A stretch of 64,000 bases of DNA, taken from DASRDU01 sp035652435 (GTDB lineage Bacteria; Acidobacteriota; Blastocatellia; RBC074). A program made the translations under genes and the position numbers. Positions 25,996 through 34,576 of the stretch are shown here, in pieces (position 1 is the stretch's first letter; every line of letters begins with the position of its first letter). The stretch is from contig DASRDU010000115.1 in the NCBI GenBank assembly GCA_035652435.1, forward strand, positions 1 to 64,000, in the 5' to 3' direction. Under the pieces are notes generated by a model that did not search any database, had not been told where the DNA came from, and saw only the letters and a program-made list of their open reading frames with translations.

Positions 25996-26769
25996 ATGAC
26001 AGTGAGAAGACGCAACCAGACGAAAGCCGCCACCGCCGACCAGATTCTGCTCGAAGCCCCGACACAAGCGCAGCAGGATTTCACCGACACCGACCCCTGG
26101 CGCATCTTCAAAATCATGGGGGAGTTCGTTGACGGCTTCGACAATATGGCCCACGTTTCGCGCGGGGTCACCATCTTCGGCTCGGCCCGCGCGACCGAGG
26201 AGAGCGAGGATTATCAGGCCGCCGTCGAGACCGGGCGGCTGCTGGCCCGGGCCGGTTTCGCCGTCATCACCGGCGGCGGCCCCGGCATTATGGAGGCCGG
26301 CAACAGGGGCGCGCTCGAAGCCGGCGGGATTTCGGTCGGCTGCAACATCGCGCTGCCGTTCGAGCAGTACTCCAACCCCTGGCTGACCACCTCGATCACC
26401 TTCAACTACTTCTTCGTCCGCAAGGTGATGTTCGTCAAGTACGCGGTCGCCTTCATCATCTTCCCCGGCGGCTTCGGCACGATGGATGAACTGTTTGAGG
26501 CGCTGACGCTCATCCAAACCCACAAGATTCGCAACTTCCCGGTCATCCTGATCGGCAAAAGCTACTGGGAGGGCCTGGTCGGGTGGATCGAAAACGTCAT
26601 GGTTCGGGAGAACAAGGTCTCCCCGGAAGACCTGCAACTGCTCTACCTCACAGATTCGCCGGCCGAAGCCGTCCGGACGGTTATCGAGAGCCAGAAGAAA
26701 CCGCAGATGCACAACCGGCGGAACGGCAGCAACGGGAACGGTCACAACGGCGGCGGGAAGAAAAGGTAG
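25996..26769 (+). CDS. LOG-family protein (TIGR00730-type Rossmann fold)
   Basis: 257 residues from the ATG right after the previous gene. The frame is open further upstream, but that part lies inside the neighbour. The two hallmark motifs are present: GGGPGIMEAGNRGA and PGGFGTMDELFE. LOG proteins release cytokinin or nucleoside-monophosphate bases. Many bacterial members have unproven substrates. A Asn/Gly-rich, basic C-terminal tail (RRNGSNGNGHNGGGKKR) is unusual and may bind nucleic acid or be flexible. Confidence 0.85.
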   Translation: MTVRRRNQTKAATADQILLEAPTQAQQDFTDTDPWRIFKIMGEFVDGFDNMAHVSRGVTIFGSARATEESEDYQAAVETGRLLARAGFAVITGGGPGIMEAGNRGALEAGGISVGCNIALPFEQYSNPWLTTSITFNYFFVRKVMFVKYAVAFIIFPGGFGTMDELFEALTLIQTHKIRNFPVILIGKSYWEGLVGWIENVMVRENKVSPEDLQLLYLTDSPAEAVRTVIESQKKPQMHNRRNGSNGNGHNGGGKKR

Positions 26770-26870
26770 CGCGGGGCACGATTGCGAATTTCCGCTGACG
26801 GCTGTTATGCTCGGGCAGTCAACCCGATGTTTCAGATCTGAGCCTCCGGCAGTCGTCAACCCGTAACCGT

Positions 26871-27521
26871 ATGCTGCTTCCGTCGAAACTTTACGCCATC
26901 ACCAGCCGCGACCTCAGCAACTGCACTCACGAAGAAATAACCGGGCAACTGCTTTCCGCCGGCGCGCGCCTGATCCAGCTGCGTGACAAGGAGGCGAGCG
27001 CGAAAGAGATGCTCGAGGCCGCGCGCGCCTGCCTGCGGCTCACCCGGCCCGCCGGGGCCACGCTGATCATCAATGACCGCGCCGACGTGGCGCTGGCCGC
27101 CGACGCCGACGGCGTGCATCTCGGGCAGGATGATCTCGCCGTCGAAGAGGCGCGCGAACTGCTCGGCCCCGATAAGATCATCGGCGTCTCGACGCACTCG
27201 CTCGACGAGTTCCGCGAGGCGCTCGAGACTTCGGCCAATTACATCGCGGTCGGGCCGGTCTTCGCGACGACGACGAAGGAGAACCCTGACCCGGTCGTCG
27301 GCCTCGAACTGGTCCGCGCGGCCCGCCAGCTCACCCAGCGCCCGCTCGTCGCCATCGGCGGCGTCACGATTGAACGCGCGCCCGGAGTCATCGCCGCCGG
27401 CGCCGACGCGGTCGCGGTCGTCTCCGCGCTCTACCCGATAGCGGGCCTCACGAGCCTCTCTGACAGGCCCGACATTGCCGGGCAGGCGCGCGCCTTCATT
27501 GAGGCGCTGAGTTCACAGTAG
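26871..27521 (+). CDS. thiE: Thiamine-phosphate synthase
   Basis: 216 residues, TIM barrel. Typical elements: QLRDKEAS, LIINDRADVALAADADGVHLGQDDL, VGPVFATTTKE and AIGGVT. ThiE joins HMP-PP and thiazole phosphate to thiamine phosphate. It stands alone here, no other thi gene is in the window. Confidence 0.9.
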   Translation: MLLPSKLYAITSRDLSNCTHEEITGQLLSAGARLIQLRDKEASAKEMLEAARACLRLTRPAGATLIINDRADVALAADADGVHLGQDDLAVEEARELLGPDKIIGVSTHSLDEFREALETSANYIAVGPVFATTTKENPDPVVGLELVRAARQLTQRPLVAIGGVTIERAPGVIAAGADAVAVVSALYPIAGLTSLSDRPDIAGQARAFIEALSSQ

Positions 27522-27667
27522 CCGGTGATCGCAGCCCGCCGGAATTTTTTGTTGCGTGGCTTTGAGCATTTGTGCCACACTCACGTCCGCTGATTATCCA
27601 GCCCCACCTCGCAGTCTCGTCCGGCCCCGGACAATTCCGAGCGACCCCCGGGACAGTTCACGCATTT

Positions 27668-28822
27668 ATGAGTTACATTGATCTTCCGCCGATCCTCGAG
27701 AAGATGCTCGGGGTGTCCGACCTGGTCAGCGACCTGAATTTTTCCGTCGGACGCCCGCCGCAGGTCGAAGTCAATGGCCGGCTGATCCCCGTTGACATTG
27801 GCCTGAAGACCCTCACGCCGTACCACACCGAAGTCCTGGCGATGACGCTCATCGGCGACAATACCGAGGCCGCCGACCGCCTGATCAAAACCGGCTCGAC
27901 CGATCTGAGCTACAGCCTGCCGCTGCGGTCGCGGTTCCGCGTCAACCTCTTCCGGCAGCGCGGCACGCTCAGCATCGTGATGCGCGTGATCCCGCCGCAG
28001 GTCCCGACGATTGCGCTGCTCAATCTGCCGCCGCACCTGGGCGACATGACGGAGCTGAAAAACGGGCTGGTGCTGGTGACGGGGCCGACCGGCTCCGGCA
28101 AATCCTCGACGCTCGCCGCCGTCATCAATAAGTTCAATCAGGAAAAGCCGTATCACATCATCACCATCGAGGACCCGATCGAATTCCTCCACAACCACCG
28201 CGTCGCCACGATCAACCAGCGCGAGCTGGGCAGCGACACCCCGACCTTCGCGCTCGCCCTGCGCGCCGCCCTCCGGCAGGCGCCGAAAGTGATCCTCGTC
28301 GGCGAAATGCGCGACCTCGAGACGACCGAGATCGCGCTCGAAGCGGCCGAGACCGGCCATCTGGTGCTTTCGACGCTGCACACGATCGACGCGGCGAAAA
28401 CGATAGACCGCATCATCGGCCTGTTCCCGAAGAACGAAGAGAGCGTCATCCGCACGCGGCTGGCGCAGACCTTCCGCTACATCCTCTCGCAGCGCCTGAT
28501 CCCGAAAGCCGACGGGACCGGGCGCGCCGCCGCGGTCGAAATCCTCAAATCCACGCCGCGCACGCGCGAATACGTCGAACGCGGCGAGGGCGAAGGCCGT
28601 TCGCTCGTTGACGCCATGAATGACGGCGATACAGAGGGAATGCAGACCTTCGACGCGGTGATCGAGAAGATGATCAACGACGGGACGATTACGAAGGAAG
28701 ACGGCCTCGCCTTCGCCACCAACGCGCACAACCTGGCGCTGAAGCTCTCGGGCTTCGGCAAAGGCGGCGGCATTCAGCAGCCCGAGGAGGTGGCGCGCCC
28801 GCAGTCATTCAACCGGTACTGA
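27668..28822 (+). CDS. pilT: PilT/PilU-type retraction ATPase
   Basis: 384 residues from the ATG at 27668. The frame extends upstream to a GTG at 27572, which has no ribosome site. N-terminal PAS-like domain (residues 1-100), Walker A GPTGSGKSS, Asp box ITIEDPIEF, Walker B VGEMRDLETTEIALEAAETGHL and a His box STLHT. PilT powers type IV pilus retraction and twitching. No pilin gene is adjacent. The next gene is a zinc-ribbon protein 71 bases on, so a motility role for both is possible. Confidence 0.88.
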   Translation: MSYIDLPPILEKMLGVSDLVSDLNFSVGRPPQVEVNGRLIPVDIGLKTLTPYHTEVLAMTLIGDNTEAADRLIKTGSTDLSYSLPLRSRFRVNLFRQRGTLSIVMRVIPPQVPTIALLNLPPHLGDMTELKNGLVLVTGPTGSGKSSTLAAVINKFNQEKPYHIITIEDPIEFLHNHRVATINQRELGSDTPTFALALRAALRQAPKVILVGEMRDLETTEIALEAAETGHLVLSTLHTIDAAKTIDRIIGLFPKNEESVIRTRLAQTFRYILSQRLIPKADGTGRAAAVEILKSTPRTREYVERGEGEGRSLVDAMNDGDTEGMQTFDAVIEKMINDGTITKEDGLAFATNAHNLALKLSGFGKGGGIQQPEEVARPQSFNRY

Positions 28823-28893
28823 GGCCGAAATCGAGTGTCAGGGTCAGCTTCAGAGCCGTTCACCTTTCACTCTTCATGCAGGGCTGATTCCTT

Positions 28894-29901
28894 ATGATTC
28901 TGACTTGTCCAAAATGTTCGACGCGCCTGAAGCTGGAAGCAAGCGCGCTGCCGACCACGGCGTTCAATGTTTCGTGTCCGCAATGTCAGACCGTGATTTC
29001 GGTCACGCCTCCGGCCGAAGGCTCGGCAAGCGCCGGGGACATTTTAAGTGTCCCCGATGCCCCGCCCGCGATCAGTAACGGGGCGGGGGCGGGGCAAAGT
29101 GCGTCCGCCTCATCTTCATTCGCCAGGACGATGATTAACGCCCCTTCCGAGTCACCCGATTATTCCAACCGCTTCGCGCCACCGGGCGGCGCGCCCGACT
29201 ACTCCACGCGCCTCGCGTCGGGCAACGCCGCATTCGATCAACCCGCTCGCCCGGCGGCGGGCAACACGCCCGGCTACCCGGCTCGACCAGCCCCGGGCAC
29301 CCATGCGCCACAACCCGCGCCGCCGGCCGCAACCCCGCCGGCGACCCCGCCCGCCGATCAGGAGCAGGATCCGATCAGGACTCTGGCTTCATTGCTCGCG
29401 TCCGCGCTCTCGAGGCCGACGAACACGCAGGACGCTTACAGGCCAGCCAGCGACCCGGAAGATTACGCGCGTCACCGCAAAATCCTTTTCTGTCCCGGCA
29501 GCGCGGAAGATGCCGCCAGGGTGCAATCCATCCTCAGGAGTCACGACTACGAACTGACCATCGTCGAATCCGCCGAACACGCCATCGAGATGCTCCAGAT
29601 CAGCAGCAGGGCCGACATCGTGATGCTCTCCCCGGATTTCCAGGTTGACAGCGAAGGCTCGACGGCAGTCCTGCGCTTCATCAGCGCGCTCAACCCGGAG
29701 CGGCGGAGGCGGCTGTTTGTGCTGATGACTTCGCCCAACTGCAAGACCGCCGACGTGCGCGCGGCTTTCAATCAGGGAGTCAATCTGCTGGTCAATTCAC
29801 AGGATCTTCAGATCCTCCCGCTCGCCCTCAGCAAAGGCATCCGCGATTTCAACGAACTCTATCGCGCCTTCAACGAAGCCAGCGGCGCCAAGCCGTTCTG
29901 A
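28894..29901 (+). CDS. Zinc-ribbon plus pseudo-receiver protein
   Basis: 335 residues. Residues 1-40 form a zinc ribbon of MJ0042 type (CPKCSTRLKL ... CPQCQTVISV). Residues 45-160 are a Pro/Ala/Gly linker with repeated YS(N/T)R(F/L)A and PARPA units. Residues 190-335 look like a response-receiver fold (KILFCPGSAEDAARVQSIL, then IVMLSPDF), but the phospho-acceptor Asp position is Ser and the acidic pair near the N-end is absent. This suggests a non-phosphorylated pseudo-receiver. It follows pilT and may help localise or regulate the motor. Confidence 0.65.
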   Translation: MILTCPKCSTRLKLEASALPTTAFNVSCPQCQTVISVTPPAEGSASAGDILSVPDAPPAISNGAGAGQSASASSSFARTMINAPSESPDYSNRFAPPGGAPDYSTRLASGNAAFDQPARPAAGNTPGYPARPAPGTHAPQPAPPAATPPATPPADQEQDPIRTLASLLASALSRPTNTQDAYRPASDPEDYARHRKILFCPGSAEDAARVQSILRSHDYELTIVESAEHAIEMLQISSRADIVMLSPDFQVDSEGSTAVLRFISALNPERRRRLFVLMTSPNCKTADVRAAFNQGVNLLVNSQDLQILPLALSKGIRDFNELYRAFNEASGAKPF

Positions 29902-29906
29902 CGGGC

Positions 29907-29984
29907 AAGGCAAAAGTAAAAAGGCAAAAGGCAAAAGTGCGGCGCTGCTTTCACTTTTGCCTTTTGCCTTTTTACTTTTGCCTT
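29907..29984. repeat. 33-bp perfect palindrome in A/T-rich spacer
   Basis: The arms 29907-29939 and 29952-29984 are perfect reverse complements with a 12-base loop. Each is built from AAAAGGCAAAAGGCAAAAG-like words on one side and their complement on the other. It may act as terminator, or be one copy of a dispersed intergenic repeat. Confidence 0.75.
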
Positions 29985-30012
29985 TTCACTTTCGCCTTCA
30001 TACCATACTCGC

Positions 30013-31443
30013 ATGATTCATCCTGAGATCATCAATCGCCTGCAGGCAATCGTCGGCGCCGAGTACGTGTCAACTTCGCACGACGTGATCTGCGCCAACT
30101 CGCACGACGCGCTCAAACAGGTCTTCCCGGCCGAGGCCGTCGTCTTCCCGCGCACGGCCGAAGAGATCGCGGCGATTATGAGGCTCGCCAACGAGCATAA
30201 GTTTTACGTCACAGCGCGCGGCGGCGGGGTCGGGTACACGGGCGGGGCGGTTCCCGTCCGCGGCGGCCTGGTGCTGGCGACCGGGCGGATGAATCGGATT
30301 CTGGAAATCAACAAAGCCGATCTGGTCGCGGTGGTCGAGCCCGCGGTGACCAACTACGAATTGCAGCAGGCCGTCGAGGCCGAAGGGATGTTTTACCCGC
30401 CTGACCCTTCGAGCTGGAAGGAGTCGTTCATCGGCGGCAACATCGCCGTCAATGCCGGCGGCCCGCGCTGCGTGAAGTACGGCAACACGAAGCAGTTCGT
30501 TCTGGGCCTCGATTTCGTGACGCCCACGGGAGAGATCATCCGGGCGGGCGGGCGGACGCCGAAGAACGCAACGGGTTACCAGCTCGCGAGCCTGATGGTC
30601 GGCAGCGAAGGGATGCTGGGGATCATCACTCGCGCGATCCTGCGCCTGCTGCCGCTGCCCGAAGCACGCAAAACCGCGCTCGCGATCTTCGAGCGGGCGG
30701 AAGACGCCTGCAACTGCGTCGCCGATTTTACCAGTTCGGGGATTCTGCCCGTGTCGCTCGAACTGCTGGATCGCACCTCGATCAACGCGATTGAGGATTA
30801 CGAGCCTTCGGGCCTGCCGCGGCAGGCCGGGGCGCTGCTCATCATCGAAGTTGACGGGCTCAGAGAGGCCGTGGCCCGCGAAGCCGAAATCGTCCGCGAA
30901 ATGTGCGCGAAGCATCACGCCATCCAGTTCCGCGAAGCCGCGAACGATGAAGAAGCAGACAACATCTGGGAAGTGCGCCGCAAGATGTCCCCGGCGGTCA
31001 AACAGACCGGCGCGATCAAAATCAACCACGACGTCGTCGTGCCGCGCTCGCGCATCCCGGAGATGCTCGCGTTCCTCGAAGACGTCGGGCGCCGCTACGG
31101 TTTTCTGATCCCGACCTTCGGGCATGCCGGCGACGGCAACCTCCACACGAACGTGATGCTCGAACGCGATGACGAGGCGACGCGCCGCAAATCGGTCGAA
31201 TGCGTGCGGGAAATTTTCGAGAAGGCAGTTGAACTCGGTGGGACTTTATCGGGCGAGCATGGCATCGGATATGCGAAAGCGGCGTTCCTCGACGTGGCGC
31301 TCTCTCAGCCGACGATTGAACTGATGCGGACGATCAAAAAAGCGATGGACCCGAACGGCATTCTGAACCCGGGCAAGGTCTTCGATCAGGCCATGCCGGC
31401 GCACGAGGTCAGGTTTCAGTCGAGTGACGCGCCGTGCTGTTGA
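30013..31443 (+). CDS. FAD-linked oxidase, GlcD-like (glycolate/lactate dehydrogenase type)
   Basis: 476 residues. FAD-binding PCMH domain (ARGGGVGYTGGAVPVRGG, NAGGPRCVKYG, GSEGMLGIITRA) and a C-terminal FAD-oxidase domain (FGHAGDGNLHTNVM, GGTLSGEHGIGYAK). It oxidises a 2-hydroxy acid to the 2-oxo acid. GlcD is usually beside GlcE and GlcF, which are missing here, so substrate and partner are open. A CC pair ends the protein. Confidence 0.85.
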   Translation: MIHPEIINRLQAIVGAEYVSTSHDVICANSHDALKQVFPAEAVVFPRTAEEIAAIMRLANEHKFYVTARGGGVGYTGGAVPVRGGLVLATGRMNRILEINKADLVAVVEPAVTNYELQQAVEAEGMFYPPDPSSWKESFIGGNIAVNAGGPRCVKYGNTKQFVLGLDFVTPTGEIIRAGGRTPKNATGYQLASLMVGSEGMLGIITRAILRLLPLPEARKTALAIFERAEDACNCVADFTSSGILPVSLELLDRTSINAIEDYEPSGLPRQAGALLIIEVDGLREAVAREAEIVREMCAKHHAIQFREAANDEEADNIWEVRRKMSPAVKQTGAIKINHDVVVPRSRIPEMLAFLEDVGRRYGFLIPTFGHAGDGNLHTNVMLERDDEATRRKSVECVREIFEKAVELGGTLSGEHGIGYAKAAFLDVALSQPTIELMRTIKKAMDPNGILNPGKVFDQAMPAHEVRFQSSDAPCC

Positions 31444-31457
31444 GGGCGGGACGGATT

Positions 31458-31844
31458 TTACATCTGATGATTGGCGATTGCCTTGAGGATATCCATCGTC
31501 GTGATGATGCCCGCGATCTTATTCCCGTCGGCCACCAGCACCCGGTGAATCCGGCGGTTATACATCAGTTCGCAGACCCGGTTCAGCGTGTCGCCGGGGG
31601 CGATGGTGACGGCGGGTCTGGTCGCGATCTGGCCCGCCGTGCTGGGCGACCACGCGCCGATGGAATTGCTCTTGCGGATCAGGTCGGTTTCGGAAATCAC
31701 GCCCACCAGTTCCCCCTCCTTATTGACGACCGGGGCGCCCGTGATCTTCTTCTCGCTGAAAAGCCTGGCCACCTCCTTGAGCGTGGTGGATTCGGTGACG
31801 GTGACGACGTCTCTGATCATTACATCCGAAGCAGTCAGACCCAT
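31458..31844 (-). CDS. CBS-domain pair protein
   Basis: 128 residues from the ATG at 31844, preceded by AAGGAG. The frame continues upstream to 31934. Two CBS motifs: VMIRDVVTVTESTTLKEVARLF ... GVISETDL and RPAVTIAPGDTLNRVCELM ... GIITTMDIL. Such stand-alone pairs bind adenosyl nucleotides and regulate partners. The partner cannot be named. Confidence 0.8.
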   Translation of the reverse strand: MGLTASDVMIRDVVTVTESTTLKEVARLFSEKKITGAPVVNKEGELVGVISETDLIRKSNSIGAWSPSTAGQIATRPAVTIAPGDTLNRVCELMYNRRIHRVLVADGNKIAGIITTMDILKAIANHQM

Positions 31845-31941
31845 AAAAAAAAGACTCCTTTGAATTTTGCTGGCGGAACTCTGGCGGCAGAGTATAACGC
31901 CGGCTGGCGGAATTAGGAATGATCGGACCGGCAACGAGCGT

Positions 31942-32352
31942 TCAATTAATCCCGGAGCTGCGCACCCACCACGCCGCAGTGACGCCCCACACGGCGTTGA
32001 ATAACAGCACGAAGAGTGGCGTCAACTGGCCGAGACTGAGCCCCAGCACCCCGCGCTGGGATTGCGGGAAGAAGTAGAAAAGCTGCGCGAGCGTCGGCGC
32101 CAGACTGACGACCAGACCGCGCAGCAAGACCGAATGCCTCCGCATGATCGGGAGCAGAAACAGCAGTCCCCACAATCCGCCCCACAACACGCGGGGCAGC
32201 AGCCATTCCCAGCTGAAAGCGGGCGCCAGTTTGACCCCGAGCCGCGCGGTCACGTGCGCCTCGCCCGCCCCCCACATTGCCAGACTGTTCAGGAGACCGC
32301 CGACGCAACCACCGGCGAAGCAGACGCTCAGACGTGCCAGCGCTGATCTCAT
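31942..32352 (-). CDS. Hypothetical membrane protein, four helices
   Basis: 136 residues with about four hydrophobic segments (VCFAGGCVGGLLNSLAMWGAG; LWGLLFLLPIMRR; LRGLVVSLAPTLAQLFYFF; LFVLLFNAVWGVTAAWW). Charges are few and placed inside. Not recognised. It is seven bases downstream of the M50 protease gene on the same strand, so they are probably cotranscribed. Confidence 0.6.
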   Translation of the reverse strand: MRSALARLSVCFAGGCVGGLLNSLAMWGAGEAHVTARLGVKLAPAFSWEWLLPRVLWGGLWGLLFLLPIMRRHSVLLRGLVVSLAPTLAQLFYFFPQSQRGVLGLSLGQLTPLFVLLFNAVWGVTAAWWVRSSGIN

Positions 32353-32359
32353 GCCGAAA

Positions 32360-33298
32360 TTATATAAAGGTGATCGGGAAGGGGTTGAAGCAGAGCAGGA
32401 AAACCATCAACCCGATGAAGGCGACGATCTTTCGCTCGAGGCCCAGCGGTTCGTACTCATCCATGATCGGCGGATGCCCGACGCGCAGCATGAGCGTCAG
32501 CAGCACGGCGTAAATCACCCAGCCCATCCAGCCCCTGCCCGTCAGGGCAAAAACCGCCATTCCCACCACGCACAAATAAATCGCCCGCGCAATCAGCCGG
32601 TGACGGCGCCCGCCGAAGACCGCGTAGGCTACATGCCCGCCGTCGAGCTGTCCGACCGGCAGCAGGTTCAGACTGGTCACGAGCATCCCGAACCATGCGG
32701 CCAGATAAACCGGACTCGCGTTCAGGTCTCCTGGCACATGCAGCAGACGCTCAAACAGGCGGAAGAGCAGCGGGTCATTAAAGAGCATGGTGCCCTCAGA
32801 TACCGGCCCCGGCGCTGCCGGCTCGGCAAAATAGAGCGCCACGAGCGCCGCCGGGATCACAAAGACGAACCCGGCCAGCGGCCCGGCAATGCCGATGTCG
32901 AACAACGCTTTTTTATTCGGGATCGGCGATTTGATTTTGATGAACGCGCCGAAAGTGCCAATCCCGACCGGCGCGGGGATGAAATACGGCAGCGTGGCCC
33001 GCACGCCGTACCACTGGCAGGCGATGTAATGTCCCATCTCGTGCGCGCCGAGAATGCCGAGCAGCGTGAAGGAGAAGAGCAGCCCCGACGTAATGCTCAC
33101 GAAAAGCAGCGAGCCGATGATCGTCGTCGTCAGAGCCGTCAGCCCGAGCAGCAGCAGGTGAACCAGGACGCGGCCCGGAGTGATCTCGCCCTTTTCGGAC
33201 CGCGGCGGCGGCTCCGGCTCGAACACCGGCAGCGGGTGGATGACCGTCGGGCGGTAAGGATCCGGAGGTTGCGGCGGAAAATAGTAAGGCTGGCTCAT
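32360..33298 (-). CDS. Site-2 protease family membrane protein (M50)
   Basis: 312 residues with an HEMGH motif at 86-90 and NLLPVGQLDGGH near 215, giving the zinc ligands of the M50 family. The N-terminal 40 residues are Pro-rich and precede the first helix. Site-2 proteases cut transmembrane segments, often of anti-sigma factors or signalling proteins. The substrate is unknown. It is followed closely by the four-helix membrane protein. Confidence 0.85.
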   Translation of the reverse strand: MSQPYYFPPQPPDPYRPTVIHPLPVFEPEPPPRSEKGEITPGRVLVHLLLLGLTALTTTIIGSLLFVSITSGLLFSFTLLGILGAHEMGHYIACQWYGVRATLPYFIPAPVGIGTFGAFIKIKSPIPNKKALFDIGIAGPLAGFVFVIPAALVALYFAEPAAPGPVSEGTMLFNDPLLFRLFERLLHVPGDLNASPVYLAAWFGMLVTSLNLLPVGQLDGGHVAYAVFGGRRHRLIARAIYLCVVGMAVFALTGRGWMGWVIYAVLLTLMLRVGHPPIMDEYEPLGLERKIVAFIGLMVFLLCFNPFPITFI

Positions 33299-33329
33299 GT
33301 GGTAAAACCCGGGACGGCGTCACACGCGG

Positions 33330-33629
33330 TCATTTCTTTTTGAAGAGGTCATCGAAAGCCGAGCGCACATCCGTCTTCGCGGCGCCCGTGCTGCTGTCGC
33401 GCGTGTTGAGCGGCAGCCGCTTGTTCGGCTCGAAGTAATCGCAGAAGTTCGCCCTCGTCTTGTCGCGCACGTACTCGGCTGAAGTCTCGCTGCACTGATT
33501 GTTTTTGCCCGGATCGAAGAAGCGGCAGTTCTTGCAGCAATGCAGGTCGGCGTCGCAGTGCGGGCACTCATCGGTGCGCGCGACTTTGGCGACCAGTTTG
33601 ACCTCGCGTGAACAATTGTGACAGACCAT
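33330..33629 (-). CDS. Zinc-ribbon protein, 99 residues
   Basis: Cys-rich N-terminus with MVCHNCSRE, DECPHCDADLHCCKNCRFFDP and a later NFCDYF. The spacing of Cys pairs fits two zinc ribbons. It ends in a Lys-rich tail. No named family. It lies on the same strand as, and 31 bases before, the M50 gene, so an operon is likely. Confidence 0.65.
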   Translation of the reverse strand: MVCHNCSREVKLVAKVARTDECPHCDADLHCCKNCRFFDPGKNNQCSETSAEYVRDKTRANFCDYFEPNKRLPLNTRDSSTGAAKTDVRSAFDDLFKKK

Positions 33630-33729
33630 AACGCCTCCGGCCTGAAATCATGGATGATTACTCTTTCAACGCCACCCGATGGTAACACATTTGATTGCGG
33701 ATTGAGGATTGATACTGTGACCTGTCTTA

Positions 33730-34542
33730 TCAATCCGCAACGTCCCGAGTCAGTTTGCAGCGTGTGTAAACGATCCGGAAGCCCTCGCGCTCGGCGTTCC
33801 GGTAAGAGGCGCTGCCGGGCATCGTCGTGACCATCGCCAGATCGCACCCGGCTGCCGCGGCGAAAGCCAGCCGCGCCTGAATGAGTGCCGTCTGCACCCC
33901 GCGGTTCCTGAACTCAGGCAGCGTGGCCGCCCCGCCGAGTGTGGCCACGCCGTTATGCACGGCCACGCCGCCTCCGCCCGCCGCCCGCCCGTCCACCTCG
34001 GCCAGGAAGCGGACCATCCCCACGTGAGCAAAGACCTCGGAAACATCCTTCATAAACTGCGGGATCTCACCGCCCTCGAAAAAGCCGCGCGACACAACGT
34101 CAGCATAAGCCCCTTCGTCAGTCGGCTCCGGCTGGCGAACCGTTACAGCCGGGTTGACTGTCAGCTTCGCGTCGCCGGGCGTGAGTTCCCGCACCAGCAC
34201 GTTGGAAAACTCGATCACGCGATAGCCGCGCTCGCCGAGCAGTTCGCGCAACGAAGCGTCCGCCAGCGGGCACAATTCGATGTTCACCGCCGCGCCCCGC
34301 TTGCGAAAGAACTCTTCGAGTTCGTCCAGCTCCTCCGCCGTGACCGCCCCGTCGAGCCCCAGCGCGAAAGCCTGAGTCACCGGCGAATCAACCCCGGCAA
34401 AAGCCGCGCTGCCGCCCATAACCTCAAGCGTTGCCGCCCCACTCCCCGGATGCAGCTTCGCGTAAGCCCGGACGTAGTCTGCGCCTGCAGCCGCATCGGT
34501 CGCTTCCAGTCTTCGTGCCAGAGTCAGGTCGGCAAACAGCAT
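33730..34542 (-). CDS. GNAT-family acetyltransferase
   Basis: 270 residues with two GNAT-like halves. The acetyl-CoA loop is FRNRGVQTALIQARLAF in the C-terminal half, followed by NAEREGFRIVYTR. A family of tandem GNAT proteins with a non-catalytic N-half is known. Substrate unknown. The neighbour hutH ends 35 bases further on. Confidence 0.75.
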   Translation of the reverse strand: MLFADLTLARRLEATDAAAGADYVRAYAKLHPGSGAATLEVMGGSAAFAGVDSPVTQAFALGLDGAVTAEELDELEEFFRKRGAAVNIELCPLADASLRELLGERGYRVIEFSNVLVRELTPGDAKLTVNPAVTVRQPEPTDEGAYADVVSRGFFEGGEIPQFMKDVSEVFAHVGMVRFLAEVDGRAAGGGGVAVHNGVATLGGAATLPEFRNRGVQTALIQARLAFAAAAGCDLAMVTTMPGSASYRNAEREGFRIVYTRCKLTRDVAD

Positions 34543-34576
34543 GATCGTGATCTCTTCTTTTCCCCGGTCTCAAATT

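Noticed and set aside
29902..30012. AAAAGG palindrome read as CRISPR repeat
   Set aside because: Only one pair of arms, no spacers and no cas gene.
32144..33343. 399-residue plus-strand frame over the M50 gene
   Set aside because: Gln/Arg/His-rich shadow of the real membrane protease gene.
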